The notes below the pieces were generated by a model. That model worked only from the letters and a program-made list of their open reading frames with translations, was not told the origin of the DNA and searched no databases. DNA of 35,907 bases, from NCBI GenBank assembly GCA_947589445.1, contig CANQAB010000005.1, positions 1 through 35,907 of the forward strand, in the 5' to 3' direction. This DNA is from an uncultured Clostridia bacterium (GTDB lineage: Bacteria > Bacillota > Clostridia > TANB77 > CAG-508). How positions within the stretch are numbered: the stretch's first letter is position 1; the number at the start of each line of letters is the position of its first letter. This document shows, piece by piece, positions 16,590 through 26,780 of the stretch. The translations under genes were made by a program, and so were the position numbers.

Positions 16590-16946
16590 TTAACAATAAA
16601 TTAACTCTTTAAGTACAATTTCTTCAGCTCTATTTTTAATATTATTCATACATCTAACCCACTCTAATTGATTTTTTTGTTTCAAGTTTTCACCAACTTT
16701 TTCTGCCTTAGCAAGTTCATTAATTATCTTTTTTGCTCTCTCATTTGCAGTTTTATCTATCTCAATTAGGTACTCTGGTAATGTACCATTTAATATTAAA
16801 TCGCTATATAAACCTAACTGATGTTTCTTCATATACTCTAATTTTAAACGCCCATATAATCCAATATGGTAATCTGATTCAGTTCCTTTTACTGCTAAAT
16901 CAGGAATTAAATAATCTCCTTCTTTGCGATAAGTTATTTTTTTCAT
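16590..16946 (-). CDS. TnpV-like transposon-encoded protein
   Basis: This 118-residue protein matches the TnpV family found in Tn4451-type and related Clostridial mobile elements. Visible marks are ITYRKEGDYLIPDL near residue 4, GLYGRLKLEYMKKHQLGLYS near 30, LPEYLIEIDKTANER near 57, and the ending EWVRCMNNIKNRAEEIVLKE. The molecular role of TnpV is not established. The start is the ATG at 16946, eight bases after GGAGG; the ATG at 16961 overlaps that site. No recombinase (TnpX or integrase) is in the window, so this is probably a leftover of a mobile element at the right edge of the island. Confidence 0.85.
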   Translation of the reverse strand: MKKITYRKEGDYLIPDLAVKGTESDYHIGLYGRLKLEYMKKHQLGLYSDLILNGTLPEYLIEIDKTANERAKKIINELAKAEKVGENLKQKNQLEWVRCMNNIKNRAEEIVLKELIYC

Positions 16947-17149
16947 AATCAAAACCTCCAAAATAAATTTTTAGGTTTCCCATATATTAAAATTTTATTA
17001 CGAACATGTGTGTAAATTTTTTGGGGAAATAATGGGGAAAAAATTTTCAAAAAAGTACAAAAAATTACACAAATGTTTGCTATGTCAAAACCCCCGAAGG
17101 TGTTAAAATACAAGCTAAAACCCTTGATTTCACTAAAGTACAAGAAACA

Positions 17150-17205
17150 GGCAGGTCGCCCTCATAACCCGAAGGTACGTAGTCCAGAGTCTTACCACTA
17201 CAAAA
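17150..17205 (+). other. Decayed tRNA-like segment, possible attachment-site relic
   Basis: CGCCCTCATAACCCGAAGGT (about 17157-17176) contains CTCATAA, the anticodon loop of a CAU (Met) tRNA, followed by a variable-like region, a degenerate T-arm (GTCCAGAGTC) and CTTACCACTAC like an acceptor 3' side. No matching 5' half is found upstream, so it is not a working tRNA gene. Integrative elements often carry 3' tRNA fragments at their ends. The rest of 16962-17445 holds no gene that I can support. Confidence 0.35.
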
Positions 17206-17245
17206 ATTTCAAAAGTTTTTTCATAAGAGATGTTTATTTAAACAA

Positions 17246-17291
17246 TTTTTATATAATAGGAAATTTCTCAGAAATTACTATTATATAAAAA
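17246..17291. terminator. Long AT-rich hairpin, probable bidirectional terminator
   Basis: TTTTTATATAATAG (17246-17259) pairs perfectly with CTATTATATAAAAA (17278-17291). An inner AATTTCT/AGAAATT stem with a one-base loop extends it to about 21 paired positions. Confidence 0.6.
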
Positions 17292-17395
17292 AGCTACAAT
17301 TGCTATTGCCTTTAATGTTTGCTCTATTAGTTACAAAATAAAATCGGCGAGAATAAAGAGAGTCTATGGAGCCTTGTTCATAAAAAAATAATAAA

Positions 17396-17420
17396 AGGTG
17401 GAATCAACGAAATTCCACCT
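17396..17420 (-). terminator. Terminator of the minus-strand membrane-protein operon
   Basis: On the minus strand AGGTGGAAT and ATTCCACCT form a 9-bp stem followed by TTTATTATTTTTTT. It lies 26 bases beyond the stop of the 17446-17946 gene. Confidence 0.8.
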
Positions 17421-17445
17421 ATGGTATGTTATCGAAAAAAATTTT

Positions 17446-17946
17446 TTAAATAATATTTTCTTTATTATTACATTCTTTAAGAAACTTTATTCTACAAGAT
17501 ATTGCTATAATAGTATATAATACTATATTTATAACAGTGTTTATTATTAGATTTCTAAAAGCCATATTTTCCAATCCTAAAACTTTTGATAATTTTAAAG
17601 AACTTGCATATGATATATAATCTAGCCCAACATTAATTAACAATAGTATTAAAAATATAAAAATTATATTTTTAGCAATTTTATTAATATCAGATTGATA
17701 AATTTTTCCTTCACAAAAAGATTCCTTTAATGCTGATAAGTATATTTTTACAATTCCTGCAAAAACTAATACAAAACTTAAAATAGTTGTTACTATACCA
17801 GGTAAGAATTCTTTTGCTAATTCATAAACAATATAAAGTATAATACCAACAAAAATACTATTAAGAATAAAATTTTTAATAAATAATTTTGTAAATTCTC
17901 CTGAAGATAATTTCTTTTTTTCTTTTGGTTCCGTTTTTTTTATCAT
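17446..17946 (-). CDS. Four-span membrane protein, function unknown
   Basis: This 166-residue protein has a basic, Lys-rich N-terminus (IKKTEPKEKKKL) and four clear membrane segments: about residues 29-46, 50-72, 91-110 and 133-151. No catalytic motif is visible. It lies 18 bases downstream of a small membrane protein and ahead of a terminator, so the two form an operon. I do not recognise the family. A membrane role in a mobile-element transfer or surface structure is possible but unproven. Confidence 0.6.
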   Translation of the reverse strand: MIKKTEPKEKKKLSSGEFTKLFIKNFILNSIFVGIILYIVYELAKEFLPGIVTTILSFVLVFAGIVKIYLSALKESFCEGKIYQSDINKIAKNIIFIFLILLLINVGLDYISYASSLKLSKVLGLENMAFRNLIINTVINIVLYTIIAISCRIKFLKECNNKENII

Positions 17947-17964
17947 TTTCTTATATTTCTCCTT

Positions 17965-18258
17965 CTATATATTTAATATCATATTAAATCGTATTATATT
18001 TAATATAAAATATAGAATAAAAGGTACCAAGATAATAATAACACCAATAAGAATCTTTTTTCCTTTAGTTTTTTTGCTTTTTATCATATATAGAATACCT
18101 ACTATTAAACCTATAATAATTAGTAAAGAGCATATACTTTGAAATAAGCCTATTACTCTAACTCCCATATCACTTTTACTAACAATAGCACTTGTATCAT
18201 TTATAGTTTGTGTGCTATGTATTACTGGTGTTGAAACTTTTATTGAATCTATGGACAT
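17965..18258 (-). CDS. Small two-span membrane protein, possibly VirB2/pilin-like
   Basis: This 97-residue protein has a Ser/Thr-rich N-terminus of about 35 residues, a membrane segment (ICSLLIIIGLIVGILYMI), a basic turn (KSKKTKGKK) and a second membrane segment (ILIGVIIILVPFILYFIL). The pattern of two helices separated by a short basic loop recalls VirB2/TrbC-type conjugation pilins, although no cleavable signal peptide is evident. ATG 18258 follows GGGGGTG on the minus strand; the ATG 18 bases upstream has no site. It is the first gene of the operon, and a TTGACA box lies upstream at 18320-18325. The pilin reading is tentative. Confidence 0.5.
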   Translation of the reverse strand: MSIDSIKVSTPVIHSTQTINDTSAIVSKSDMGVRVIGLFQSICSLLIIIGLIVGILYMIKSKKTKGKKILIGVIIILVPFILYFILNIIRFNMILNI

Positions 18259-18296
18259 TTTTGCACCCCCTTTCACTTGAATATATCTTTATAAAT

Positions 18297-18325
18297 ATTA
18301 AATAATAAAATTTATATTTTGTCAA
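18297..18325 (-). promoter_or_regulatory. Probable promoter of the minus-strand membrane operon
   Basis: On the minus strand TTGACA (18325-18320) is followed after 17 bp by TTTAAT (18302-18297). It lies about 40 bases ahead of the start codon at 18258. Confidence 0.5.
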
Positions 18326-18405
18326 CAAAATTCTCTTTATTAGAGATAAATTTCAAAATAAAAATTATAAAATGAAATCGTTAATAAAGCGAATGGAGTA
18401 TAATA

Positions 18406-18651
18406 ATGAAAATAACAAAATATAATAATTATAGAAATATATCTGGAAATAAGTTAAAAGAGTTAAGAAAAAAATCTAAAATGTCACAACAAGATTTAGC
18501 AAAAAAACTACAATTGGAGGGAATTGATTTAACATCAAAAGAAATTTCAAAAATAGAAACAAATAAAAGATTAGTACAAGACTTTGAATTGTTTGCTTTT
18601 GCAAAAATTTTTAAAGTAACATCAGATGAATTTAATACTGAAAATAAATAA
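18406..18651 (+). CDS. Small XRE-family HTH transcriptional regulator
   Basis: This 81-residue protein is almost entirely one helix-turn-helix domain (residues 12-70): LKELRKKSKMSQQDLAKKLQ, then LTSKEISKIETNKR. It resembles short XRE regulators of mobile elements. The ATG at 18406 follows GGAG with a seven-base gap. It is divergent from the two-gene membrane operon, so it may regulate that operon from the shared 147-bp region. It is the last accessory gene before the rpoB promoter. Confidence 0.8.
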   Translation: MKITKYNNYRNISGNKLKELRKKSKMSQQDLAKKLQLEGIDLTSKEISKIETNKRLVQDFELFAFAKIFKVTSDEFNTENK

Positions 18652-18756
18652 AAAATTTTACAAAAATACTGTATAATTTACAAAATTATTTAATTGATAC
18701 ATTTAGAAAACTTCTTACGGACACTAAAACTTTAAACAAAAAATTGCTAAAAAGTA

Positions 18757-18785
18757 TTGACAAGCTATAAAAAAAATATTATAAT
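18757..18785 (+). promoter_or_regulatory. Consensus promoter of rpoB
   Basis: TTGACA at 18757-18762 and TATAAT at 18780-18785 are separated by exactly 17 bp. Both hexamers match the sigma-A consensus perfectly, as expected for a strong housekeeping promoter. It lies about 400 bases upstream of the rpoB start. Confidence 0.88.
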
Positions 18786-18807
18786 AATTCTATTGTAAAA
18801 GAGAAGG

Positions 18808-19193
18808 GTGATTAAAATTAAAAAACTTAAAGTAGCGCAAAAAGTTTTTTAAATATAACATAAGAAAAGGTAAGTTGATAAAATAGAGAGTTTATCAGCC
18901 TACTTTTTTGTTGCCATTTTCATATTTTATTATGCAAGAAAAATCGTCAGATTTTTCTTTATCAACAAGGTTAACTTACATTGATACCTTGAAATGTGTA
19001 ATTGCTAAGCAATTTATACATTTGTCAAAGACAGTTATCTTATAAAAGAGGAATTAATTATAAAGAAAGTGTAAATAGTCTTACGGAAATATTAGCAGGG
19101 ACCAAAAGACTATTTAAATACCTTATAATTAAGAAGGACTTTTATAAAATTAAAATTTATTACCTGCTAATTTTGAAAACAGGGGTGATTAGT
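18808..19193 (+). promoter_or_regulatory. Long structured 5' leader of rpoB
   Basis: The 385 bases before rpoB contain five hairpins. The first is AAAAAACTT/AAGTTTTTT (18820-18850). A terminator-like stem at 18865-18908 has arms GTAAGTTGATAAA and TTTATCAGCCTAC followed by TTTTTT. AAGAAAAATC-GTCA-GATTTTTCTT comes next, near 18936-18959, then AAATGT/AATTGC paired with GCAATT/ACATTT (18992-19023). The last is AAATAGTCTT (19073-19082) with AAGACTATTT (19106-19115). A 14-codon frame starting GTG at 18808 overlaps the first stem. This looks like attenuation control; the factor involved cannot be told from sequence. Confidence 0.55.
18865..18908 (+). terminator. Terminator-like hairpin within the rpoB leader
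   Basis: GTAAGTTGATAAA (18870-18882) pairs with TTTATCAGCCTAC (18891-18903) with one mismatch and one G-T pair. Flanking AAAAG and TTTTT lengthen the stem to about 18 bp, and the T-run completes an intrinsic terminator ahead of rpoB. Confidence 0.65.
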
Positions 19194-22100
19194 TTGGTAA
19201 AAGATATCAAACATGAAAAATGTGTACGTAAAACATTTGCAAAAACAGAAGATGCTATACAAATGCCAAATCTTATTAAAGTTCAAAAAGATTCATATGA
19301 TTGGTTTGTAAAAGAAGGACTAGGAGAAGTTTTAAAAGACATATCTCCAATTATAGACTATTCAGGAAACCTAATACTAGAATTTTTTGACTACTATATG
19401 GAAGACACAACAAAATACTCAATAGAAGAAGCAAAAGAAAGAGATGCAACATATGCAACAAGACTACACGTAAAAGTAAGATTAATAAATAAAGAAACAG
19501 GAGAAATAAAAGAGCAAGAAATCTATTTAGGTGATTTTCCATTAATGACAGACACAGGAACATTTATTATAAATGGTGCTGAAAGAGTTGTTGTAAGCCA
19601 ATTAGTACGTTCACCAGGATGTTACTATGCCTTTACATACGATAAAACAGGAAAAAAATTATTCACATCAACGGTTATGCCAATACGTGGAGCATGGCTA
19701 GAATATGAAACAGATGCAAATGATGTATTTTATGCAAGAGTAGATAGAACAAGAAAAATACCAGTTACAGTTCTATTAAGAGCAATTGGACTAGTTACAG
19801 ATGAACAAATTGCAGAGTTATTTGGAGAAGAAGAAAAACTAAAAGCAACATTTGCAAAAGACACAATAAAAACACAAGACGAAGCATTAATTGAAATATA
19901 TAAAAAATTAAGACCAGGAGAATTACCAACAGCAGATGCAGCAAGAAATCTATTTAATGGATTACTATTTGACCCAAGAAGATATGACCTAGCAAAAGTA
20001 GGTAGATATAAATATAATCAAAAATTATGTCTAGCAACAAGAATAACAAATCAAATTGCATTTTCAGACATAATACATCCAGAAACAGGAGAAGTATTAG
20101 TAGAAAAAGATAACACAATTACCCAAGAAATTGCAGAAGAAATACAAAATTCTGGAATAAATATAGTAGATGTAAAAGTAAATGACAGAAAAGTTAGAAT
20201 AATTGGTAATGGAACAGTAGATATTCACAAAGTTTTAGATATAGATTTTAAAGACGTTGTTATTAAAGAAAAAGTAAACTATGAAATATTAAAAAATATA
20301 ATAGACAACACAGAAGAAAAAGACTTACTAAAAGAAATTCAAGAAAGAATGGAAGAATTAATTCCAAAACATATTACAAACGAAGATATTATAGCATCTA
20401 TAAACTACTTATTAAACCTAAGCCATGGTATAGGAAACGTAGATGATATAGATCACTTAGGAAATAGACGTGTTAGATGTGTTGGTGAATTATTACAAAA
20501 TCAATTTAGAATTGGTTTAACAAGATTAGAAAGAGTAGTACGTGAAAGAATGACAATTCAAGATTTAGATGTTGTTACACCACAAACCCTAATTAATACA
20601 AAACCAATAACATCATCTATTAGAGAATTCTTTGGAAGCTCTCAATTATCACAATTTATGGATCAAACCAATCCATTATCTGAACTAACACATAAAAGAA
20701 GAATATCAGCATTAGGACCAGGAGGATTAACAAGAGAAAGAGCTGGATTTGAAGTAAGAGACGTTCACTTTACACATTATGGTAGACTATGTCCAATAGA
20801 ATCACCAGAAGGACCAAACATTGGATTAATATCAGCAATATCATCATTTGCAATAATAAATGAATATGGATTTATAGAAACACCATATAGAAAAGTAGAT
20901 AAAGAAACACATAAAGTAACAGACATTGTAGAATATATGCCTGCTAATGTTGAAGAAAAATACGTTATAGCAAAAGCCTCTGAGCCAGTTGATAAAGAAG
21001 GAAGATTTATTAATAAAAAAATAAAAGTAAGAATCGCAGACGAAATTGCAGAAGTTCCACCAGAAGAAGTTGACTACATAGATGTATCACCACAACAATT
21101 AGTTTCAGTTGGTGCTGCAATGATACCATTCTTAGAGCACGATGACGCTCACCGTGCATTAATGGGTGCAAACATGCAACGTCAAGCAGTTCCACTATTA
21201 AAAACAGACTCACCAATTGTAGGAACAGGTATGGAATATAGAGCAGCAAAAGATTCTGGAATAATGGTACTAGCAGATGAAGATGGAACAATAGAAAAAG
21301 TAACAGCAGATGAAATTATTCTAAAAACAAAACACGGATTAAAAACATATAAACTACGTAAATTTAAAAGAACAAATGGTGGCACATGTATTAATCAAAG
21401 ACCAATTGTTGTAAAAGGAGAAAAAGTAAAAGCAGGAGACGTAATAGCAGATGGACCTTCTACAGACAAAGGAGAAATGGCATTAGGAAAAAATGTATTA
21501 ATAGCATTTGCTACATGGGAAGGATACAACTACGAAGACGCAGTTTTAATTAGTGAAAGACTAGTAAAAGATGATGTATACACATCAATACATATAGAAG
21601 AATACGATTGCGAATGTAGAGATACAAAATTAGGACCAGAAGAAATAACAAGAGATATACCAAACGTTGGTGAAGACAGCCTAAAAGACCTAGATGAAAA
21701 CGGAATTATTAGAATAGGAGCAGAAGTAAGACCAGGAGACATTCTAGTTGGAAAAGTAACACCAAAAGGAGAAACAGAACTAACAGCTGAAGAAAGATTA
21801 CTACGTGCAATTTTTGGAGAAAAAGCAAGAGAAGTTAGAGATACATCACTAAGAGTACCTCATGGAGAAGCTGGAACAATAGTAGATATAAAAATATTTA
21901 CAAGAGACAATTCAGAAGAATTAGGACCTGGAGTAAATCAAGTTATTAGATGCTATATTGCACAAAAAAGAAAAATATCTGTTGGTGATAAAATGTCTGG
22001 ACGTCATGGAAACAAAGGTGTTGTATCAAGAATACTTCCAGAAGAAGATATGCCATTCTTACCAGATGGTACACCAGTAGATGTAGTACTAAACCCATTA

Positions 22101-22922
22101 GGTGTTCCTTCTCGTATGAATTTAGGCCAAGTTTTAGAAGTTCACTTAGGTGCAGCAGCACGTGAACTTGGATGGAAAGTTGCTACCCCAGTATTTGATG
22201 GAGCAACAGAAGAAGAAATATCTGAACTACTAGAAAAAGTAGGACGTACACCAGATGGAAAAACAGATCTTTATGATGGTAGAACAGGAGAAAAATTTGA
22301 TAAACCAGTTACAGTTGGTGTAATGTACATGTTAAAACTTCACCACTTAGTAGATGACAAAATACATGCTCGTTCAACTGGACCATATTCATTAGTAACA
22401 CAACAACCACTAGGAGGAAAAGCACAATTTGGTGGACAACGTTTTGGTGAAATGGAAGTTTGGGCTTTAGAGGCATATGGAGCAGCACATACTCTACAAG
22501 AAATATTAACAGTAAAATCAGATGACGTAGTAGGAAGAGTAAAAACATATGAAGCAATAGTAAAAGGAGAAAATGTACCAGAACCAGGCGTACCAGAAAG
22601 CTTTAAAGTATTAATTAAAGAATTACAAAGTTTAGGTTTAGATATAAAACTATATTCTGAAGACAATAAAGAATTAGAATTAAAAGAAAACATCGAAGAT
22701 GGAATAGACTTTAATTTAGAAAAAGACAAAATATCTTTAGAAGAAGAAAATGTAATTGAAAACGATGAATTAGAAAACGAATATATAGAGGAAGATTTAG
22801 AAGATACAGATGAATTATTCGATGCTAACGATTTACTAGACGATGAAGAAGAACTATATGATTCAGATTTAGCAGCAGATAATTTAGCCGATGAAGAAGA
22901 CTTAGCAGAAGAAGATAAATAA
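19194..22922 (+). CDS. rpoB: DNA-directed RNA polymerase beta subunit
   Basis: RpoB forms one jaw of the RNA polymerase catalytic centre. The full domain order is present. The rifampicin pocket near residues 482-525 reads [20 protein letters not shown], then ISALGPGG, with the usual sensitive residues (D, H and S). Further on are [13 protein letters not shown], and [13 protein letters not shown] near 935. [20 protein letters not shown] lies close to the C-terminus. A strongly acidic tail of about 75 residues (rich in Glu and Asp) follows, as in several Clostridia. The frame is open upstream, but TTG 19194 is the start: it follows AGGGGTGATT, and the homologous sequence (VKDIKHEKC) begins there. 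This gives 1242 residues, which is normal length. Confidence 0.97.
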   Translation: MVKDIKHEKCVRKTFAKTEDAIQMPNLIKVQKDSYDWFVKEGLGEVLKDISPIIDYSGNLILEFFDYYMEDTTKYSIEEAKERDATYATRLHVKVRLINKETGEIKEQEIYLGDFPLMTDTGTFIINGAERVVVSQLVRSPGCYYAFTYDKTGKKLFTSTVMPIRGAWLEYETDANDVFYARVDRTRKIPVTVLLRAIGLVTDEQIAELFGEEEKLKATFAKDTIKTQDEALIEIYKKLRPGELPTADAARNLFNGLLFDPRRYDLAKVGRYKYNQKLCLATRITNQIAFSDIIHPETGEVLVEKDNTITQEIAEEIQNSGINIVDVKVNDRKVRIIGNGTVDIHKVLDIDFKDVVIKEKVNYEILKNIIDNTEEKDLLKEIQERMEELIPKHITNEDIIASINYLLNLSHGIGNVDDIDHLGNRRVRCVGELLQNQFRIGLTRLERVVRERMTIQDLDVVTPQTLINTKPITSSIREFFGSSQLSQFMDQTNPLSELTHKRRISALGPGGLTRERAGFEVRDVHFTHYGRLCPIESPEGPNIGLISAISSFAIINEYGFIETPYRKVDKETHKVTDIVEYMPANVEEKYVIAKASEPVDKEGRFINKKIKVRIADEIAEVPPEEVDYIDVSPQQLVSVGAAMIPFLEHDDAHRALMGANMQRQAVPLLKTDSPIVGTGMEYRAAKDSGIMVLADEDGTIEKVTADEIILKTKHGLKTYKLRKFKRTNGGTCINQRPIVVKGEKVKAGDVIADGPSTDKGEMALGKNVLIAFATWEGYNYEDAVLISERLVKDDVYTSIHIEEYDCECRDTKLGPEEITRDIPNVGEDSLKDLDENGIIRIGAEVRPGDILVGKVTPKGETELTAEERLLRAIFGEKAREVRDTSLRVPHGEAGTIVDIKIFTRDNSEELGPGVNQVIRCYIAQKRKISVGDKMSGRHGNKGVVSRILPEEDMPFLPDGTPVDVVLNPLGVPSRMNLGQVLEVHLGAAARELGWKVATPVFDGATEEEISELLEKVGRTPDGKTDLYDGRTGEKFDKPVTVGVMYMLKLHHLVDDKIHARSTGPYSLVTQQPLGGKAQFGGQRFGEMEVWALEAYGAAHTLQEILTVKSDDVVGRVKTYEAIVKGENVPEPGVPESFKVLIKELQSLGLDIKLYSEDNKELELKENIEDGIDFNLEKDKISLEEENVIENDELENEYIEEDLEDTDELFDANDLLDDEEELYDSDLAADNLADEEDLAEEDK

Positions 22923-22956
22923 ACAAATTTTTGAGGAATCTTCCTCAAAAATTTGT
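22923..22956. repeat. Perfect 16-bp palindrome directly after rpoB
   Basis: ACAAATTTTTGAGGAA and TTCCTCAAAAATTTGT form a perfect stem with a two-base loop, starting one base after the rpoB stop. There is no T-run after it, so it may be an RNA-stabilising or processing hairpin rather than a terminator. Confidence 0.7.
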
Positions 22957-22965
22957 AATGAAAAG

Positions 22966-23050
22966 TGAATAGTGAATGATGAACATTTTAAAGATAAAAT
23001 AATTTTACTGCTAAAATTATTAAAACTACATTATTAATTATTCATTAAAC
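22966..23050. repeat. Imperfect palindromic element in the rpoB-rpoC spacer
   Basis: A centre AATAATTTTA-CTGC-TAAAATTATT (22998-23021) is flanked by loosely complementary arms (TAGTGAATGATGAA on the left, TTAATTATTCATTA on the right). It looks like a decayed short palindromic insertion. With the preceding palindrome it makes the rpoB-rpoC spacer 286 bases, and no gene lies in it. Confidence 0.45.
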
Positions 23051-23171
23051 TAATTGAATATAAAATACATAGAGCAAATAAAACAGCATAAAAAAATTGC
23101 ACAGCAGTGTACGCTTTAAATGTAAAAATGTATTAAAAACCCAGAATGTATGGAGTCGCACCATTGGTCGA

Positions 23172-23191
23172 CCAAAAAAATCGTAGATTTT
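23172..23191 (+). promoter_or_regulatory. Hairpin just ahead of the rpoC ribosome binding site
   Basis: AAAAAAATC-GTA-GATTTTTTT lies directly before AAGGAGG (23195-23201). A very similar stem (AAAAATC-GTCA-GATTTTT) is in the rpoB leader. It could affect rpoC translation or transcript ends. Confidence 0.4.
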
Positions 23192-23208
23192 TTTAAGGAG
23201 GAAAAAAA

Positions 23209-26200
23209 TTGGACGAACTAGAAATTTTTGATAAAATAAAAATAGGTCTAGCTTCAGATGAAACTATAAGAATGTGGTCAAAAGGCGAAGTAAAAAAACC
23301 TGAAACAATAAATTATAGAACATTAAAACCTGAAAAAGATGGATTATTCTGTGAAAGAATATTTGGACCAACAAAAGACTGGGAATGTCATTGTGGAAAA
23401 TATAAAAGAGTAAGATATAAAGGAATCATATGCGATAGATGTGGAGTAGAAGTAACAAAATCAAAAGTAAGAAGAGAAAGAATGGGACATATAGAACTTG
23501 CAGCACCAGTAGCACATATATGGTATTTTAAAGGAATTCCAAGCAGAATTGCCTTAATGTTAGATGTATCTCCAAGAAACCTAGAAAAAATAATTTACTT
23601 TGCTTCATATATTGTTACAGACAAAGGAACATCAGGACTAACTAAATGTCAAGTATTAACAGAAAAAGAATATGTAGAAGCAATAGAAAAATATGGCAAA
23701 GGTTCTTTTAAGGCAGAAATGGGAGCAGAAGCTTTAGAAAAACTTTTGAAAGAAATAGACTTAGAAAAGCTATCTAATTCATTAAAAAAAGAAATTGAAA
23801 AAGCAAGTGAACAAAAGAAATTAAAAATAGCAAAAAGATTAGACACTATAGAATCATTCAGATTATCTGGAAATAGACCAGAATGGATGATAATGAATGT
23901 TGTACCAGTTATACCACCAGAATTAAGACCAATGGTACAATTAGACGGTGGTAGATTTGCAACATCAGACCTAAATGACTTATATAGAAGAGTAATTAAC
24001 AGAAATAATAGATTAAAAAGATTATTAGAATTAGGTGCACCAGAGATTATTGTAAGAAATGAAAAAAGAATGTTACAAGAATCTGTAGATGCATTAATAG
24101 ATAACGGAAGACGTGGTAGACCAGTAACAGGAGCAGGAAATAGACCATTAAAATCATTATCAGACATGTTAAAAGGAAAACAAGGTAGATTTAGACAAAA
24201 CCTATTAGGAAAAAGAGTTGACTACTCTGGACGTTCTGTTATTGTTGTTGGACCAGAATTAAAAATATATCAATGTGGTGTTCCAAAAGAAATGGCAGTT
24301 GAACTATTTAAACCATTTGTAATGAAAGAACTAGTAGGAAGAGGAATAGCACATAACATTAAAAATGCAAAAAGAATGGTTGAAAGACTAAGACCAGAAG
24401 TATGGGATATTCTAGAAGAAGTTATTAAAGACCATCCTGTTATGTTAAACCGTGCTCCAACTTTACATAGACTAGGAATACAAGCATTTGAACCAGTTTT
24501 AGTAGAAGGTAGAGCAATAAAACTACATCCACTAGTATGTACAGCATTCAATGCTGACTTCGATGGAGACCAAATGGCTATTCACGTACCATTATCACCA
24601 GAAGCACAAGCAGAAGCAAGATACCTAATGTTATCTGTAAACAACTTATTAAAACCACAAGATGGTAAACCAGTTACAGTACCAACGCAAGATATGATAC
24701 TAGGAAGCTACTATTTAACAATGGATGAAGCTGGAGAACCAGGAGAAGGAACATACTTTAAAGATGTTGAAGAAGCACTACTAGCATATCAAAACGGAGA
24801 CTTAGGACTACATGCAAAAATATTTATTAGAATGTTTAAAGAAATAGACGGGGAAATGAAGTTCAAAAAAGTGGAAACAACAGTTGGTAGAGTTATCTAC
24901 AACCAAGGAATTCCACAAGATTTAGGATTTGTAGATAGAACTAATCCAGAAGAAACATTTAAACTAGAAATAGATTTTCCAGTAGTAAAAAAGAATCTAG
25001 GAAAAATAGTTGCAAAATGTATTGAAAAACATGGACTAAGCGAAGCTGCCAAAGTATTAGACTATATTAAAGAAACAGGATTTAAATACTCAACCAAAGG
25101 AGCAATAACTGTTAGTGCAGCAGATGTAACTACCCCTAAAGAGAAAGAAACAATATTAGCAGAAGCAGATAAAAAAGTTGAAAATATAGCAAAACAATAC
25201 AAACGTGGTTTAATTACAGAAAATGAAAGATACAATGAAACAATTAAAATTTGGGAACAAGCAACAAAAGATGTTACAAAAGCAATGCAAGACAATTTTG
25301 ATGAAATGAACCCAATATACATGATGGCACAATCAGGAGCCAGAGGAAATATTAATCAGTTAAGACAAATTGCAGGTATGAGAGGACTAATGGCAAATAC
25401 TCAAGGTAAAGCAGTTGAAATACCAATAAAAGCAAGCTTTAGAGAAGGACTAGATCCTCTAGAATACTTTATATCATCACATGGTGGAAGAAAAGGACTA
25501 GCAGATACAGCATTAAGAACAGCTGACTCTGGATACTTAACAAGAAGATTAGTAGATGTAAGTCAAGATATTATTGTAAGAGAACATGACTGTGGAACTC
25601 ATGAAGGAATTGTAGTAAGAGATATAAAAGATGGAAATCAAGTTCTAGAAACACTACAAGAAAGACTATTAGGAAGATATGTTTTAGAAGATATATATAA
25701 TCCAGAAACAAAGGAACTAATTGTAGATACAAATACAATGATAAATGACGATATAGCAGATAAAATTGCAAATGCAGGAATAGAAGAAGTAAGAGTTCGT
25801 TCATCACTATGTTGTAGAACAAAGCATGGTGTATGTGCAAAATGTTATGGTAAAGGATTAGCAACAGGCGAAGAAGTAACAATAGGAGAACCAGTTGGTA
25901 TAATAGCAGCTCAATCAATTGGTGAGCCTGGTACACAGCTTACAATGAGAACATTCCACGAAGGTGGTGTAGCTGGTGGAGATATTACACAAGGTCTTCC
26001 AAGGGTTGAAGAGTTATTTGAAGCTAGAAAACCAAAAGGATTAGCAATTATATCTGAAATTGCAGGTAAAGTAAAAGTAAAAGAAGACAAAAAGAAAAAA
26101 GAAGTAGTAGTAACTTCAAAAGAAAATTCTAAAACATATACAATACCATTCGGATCAAAATTGCGTGTAAAAGATGGAGATAACATAGAAGCAGGAGAAC

Positions 26201-26760
26201 AAATAACAGAAGGTTCAGTAAATCCAAATGAAATACTAGAAATCAATGGACCAGATGGAGTATACAACTATTTAATTCAAGAAGTACAAAAAGTATATAG
26301 AAACCAAGGTGTTGATATTAACGATAAACACATAGAAGTAATAGGAAGACAAATGCTAAAAAAAGTAAAAGTATACGATTCAGGAGATACAAGCTTTTTC
26401 CCTGGTTCTATGGTAGATATCTATGATTTCGAAGATGAAAATCAAAAAGTCCAAGAAGAAGGAAAAAGACCTGCAACTGGAAAAAGAATATTACTTGGTA
26501 TAACAAAAGCAGCATTAGCAACAGAAAGTTTCTTATCTGCAGCATCATTCCAAGAGACAACAAGAGTATTAACAGATGCAGCAATAAAAGGAAAAATAGA
26601 TCCACTAATCGGATTAAAAGAAAACGTTATTATAGGTAAACTAATCCCTGCAGGAACAGGAATGAATATATACAAAAATGTTAAAATAAATACCGAAGTA
26701 GAAAATACAGTAGAAGATACAGCTACAATGCACAATAAAGAAACAAATTTAGTAGGATAA
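23209..26760 (+). CDS. rpoC: DNA-directed RNA polymerase beta' subunit
   Basis: RpoC holds the catalytic magnesium of RNA polymerase. The active-site motif [12 protein letters not shown] lies near residues 446-457. The N-terminal zinc site is [20 protein letters not shown] near 60-80, and the second zinc site is [16 protein letters not shown] near 867-882. NMLAQ-like and bridge-helix segments are intact ([40 protein letters not shown]), as is the trigger-loop region. The length of 1183 residues is normal for Firmicutes, without large insertions. The start is TTG 23209, seven bases after AAGGAGG. It follows rpoB after a 286-base spacer and ends before a clear terminator. Confidence 0.97.
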   Translation: MDELEIFDKIKIGLASDETIRMWSKGEVKKPETINYRTLKPEKDGLFCERIFGPTKDWECHCGKYKRVRYKGIICDRCGVEVTKSKVRRERMGHIELAAPVAHIWYFKGIPSRIALMLDVSPRNLEKIIYFASYIVTDKGTSGLTKCQVLTEKEYVEAIEKYGKGSFKAEMGAEALEKLLKEIDLEKLSNSLKKEIEKASEQKKLKIAKRLDTIESFRLSGNRPEWMIMNVVPVIPPELRPMVQLDGGRFATSDLNDLYRRVINRNNRLKRLLELGAPEIIVRNEKRMLQESVDALIDNGRRGRPVTGAGNRPLKSLSDMLKGKQGRFRQNLLGKRVDYSGRSVIVVGPELKIYQCGVPKEMAVELFKPFVMKELVGRGIAHNIKNAKRMVERLRPEVWDILEEVIKDHPVMLNRAPTLHRLGIQAFEPVLVEGRAIKLHPLVCTAFNADFDGDQMAIHVPLSPEAQAEARYLMLSVNNLLKPQDGKPVTVPTQDMILGSYYLTMDEAGEPGEGTYFKDVEEALLAYQNGDLGLHAKIFIRMFKEIDGEMKFKKVETTVGRVIYNQGIPQDLGFVDRTNPEETFKLEIDFPVVKKNLGKIVAKCIEKHGLSEAAKVLDYIKETGFKYSTKGAITVSAADVTTPKEKETILAEADKKVENIAKQYKRGLITENERYNETIKIWEQATKDVTKAMQDNFDEMNPIYMMAQSGARGNINQLRQIAGMRGLMANTQGKAVEIPIKASFREGLDPLEYFISSHGGRKGLADTALRTADSGYLTRRLVDVSQDIIVREHDCGTHEGIVVRDIKDGNQVLETLQERLLGRYVLEDIYNPETKELIVDTNTMINDDIADKIANAGIEEVRVRSSLCCRTKHGVCAKCYGKGLATGEEVTIGEPVGIIAAQSIGEPGTQLTMRTFHEGGVAGGDITQGLPRVEELFEARKPKGLAIISEIAGKVKVKEDKKKKEVVVTSKENSKTYTIPFGSKLRVKDGDNIEAGEQITEGSVNPNEILEINGPDGVYNYLIQEVQKVYRNQGVDINDKHIEVIGRQMLKKVKVYDSGDTSFFPGSMVDIYDFEDENQKVQEEGKRPATGKRILLGITKAALATESFLSAASFQETTRVLTDAAIKGKIDPLIGLKENVIIGKLIPAGTGMNIYKNVKINTEVENTVEDTATMHNKETNLVG

Positions 26761-26780
26761 TAAATTAAAACCTAATAGAA

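Noticed and set aside
16999-17014. CGAACATGTGTGTA, a partial LexA (SOS) box upstream of the TnpV-like gene
   Set aside because: Only one half-site fits the CGAAC-N4-GTTCG consensus, so I do not call an operator.
17073-17288. Seventy-one-codon frame in the right-hand non-coding region
   Set aside because: It runs through the tRNA-like segment and a long hairpin, has no ribosome site and no protein-like composition.
20640-20780. Possible rifampicin-resistance change in rpoB
   Set aside because: The residues usually altered in resistance (the D, H and S positions of the pocket) are all the sensitive type. VHF in place of VHP is in line with other Firmicutes.
22340-22948. Long Ser-rich open frame on the minus strand inside rpoB
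   Set aside because: It is a shadow of the acidic C-terminus of rpoB: Glu/Asp codons read in reverse give Ser runs. It has no ribosome site and no recognisable domain.
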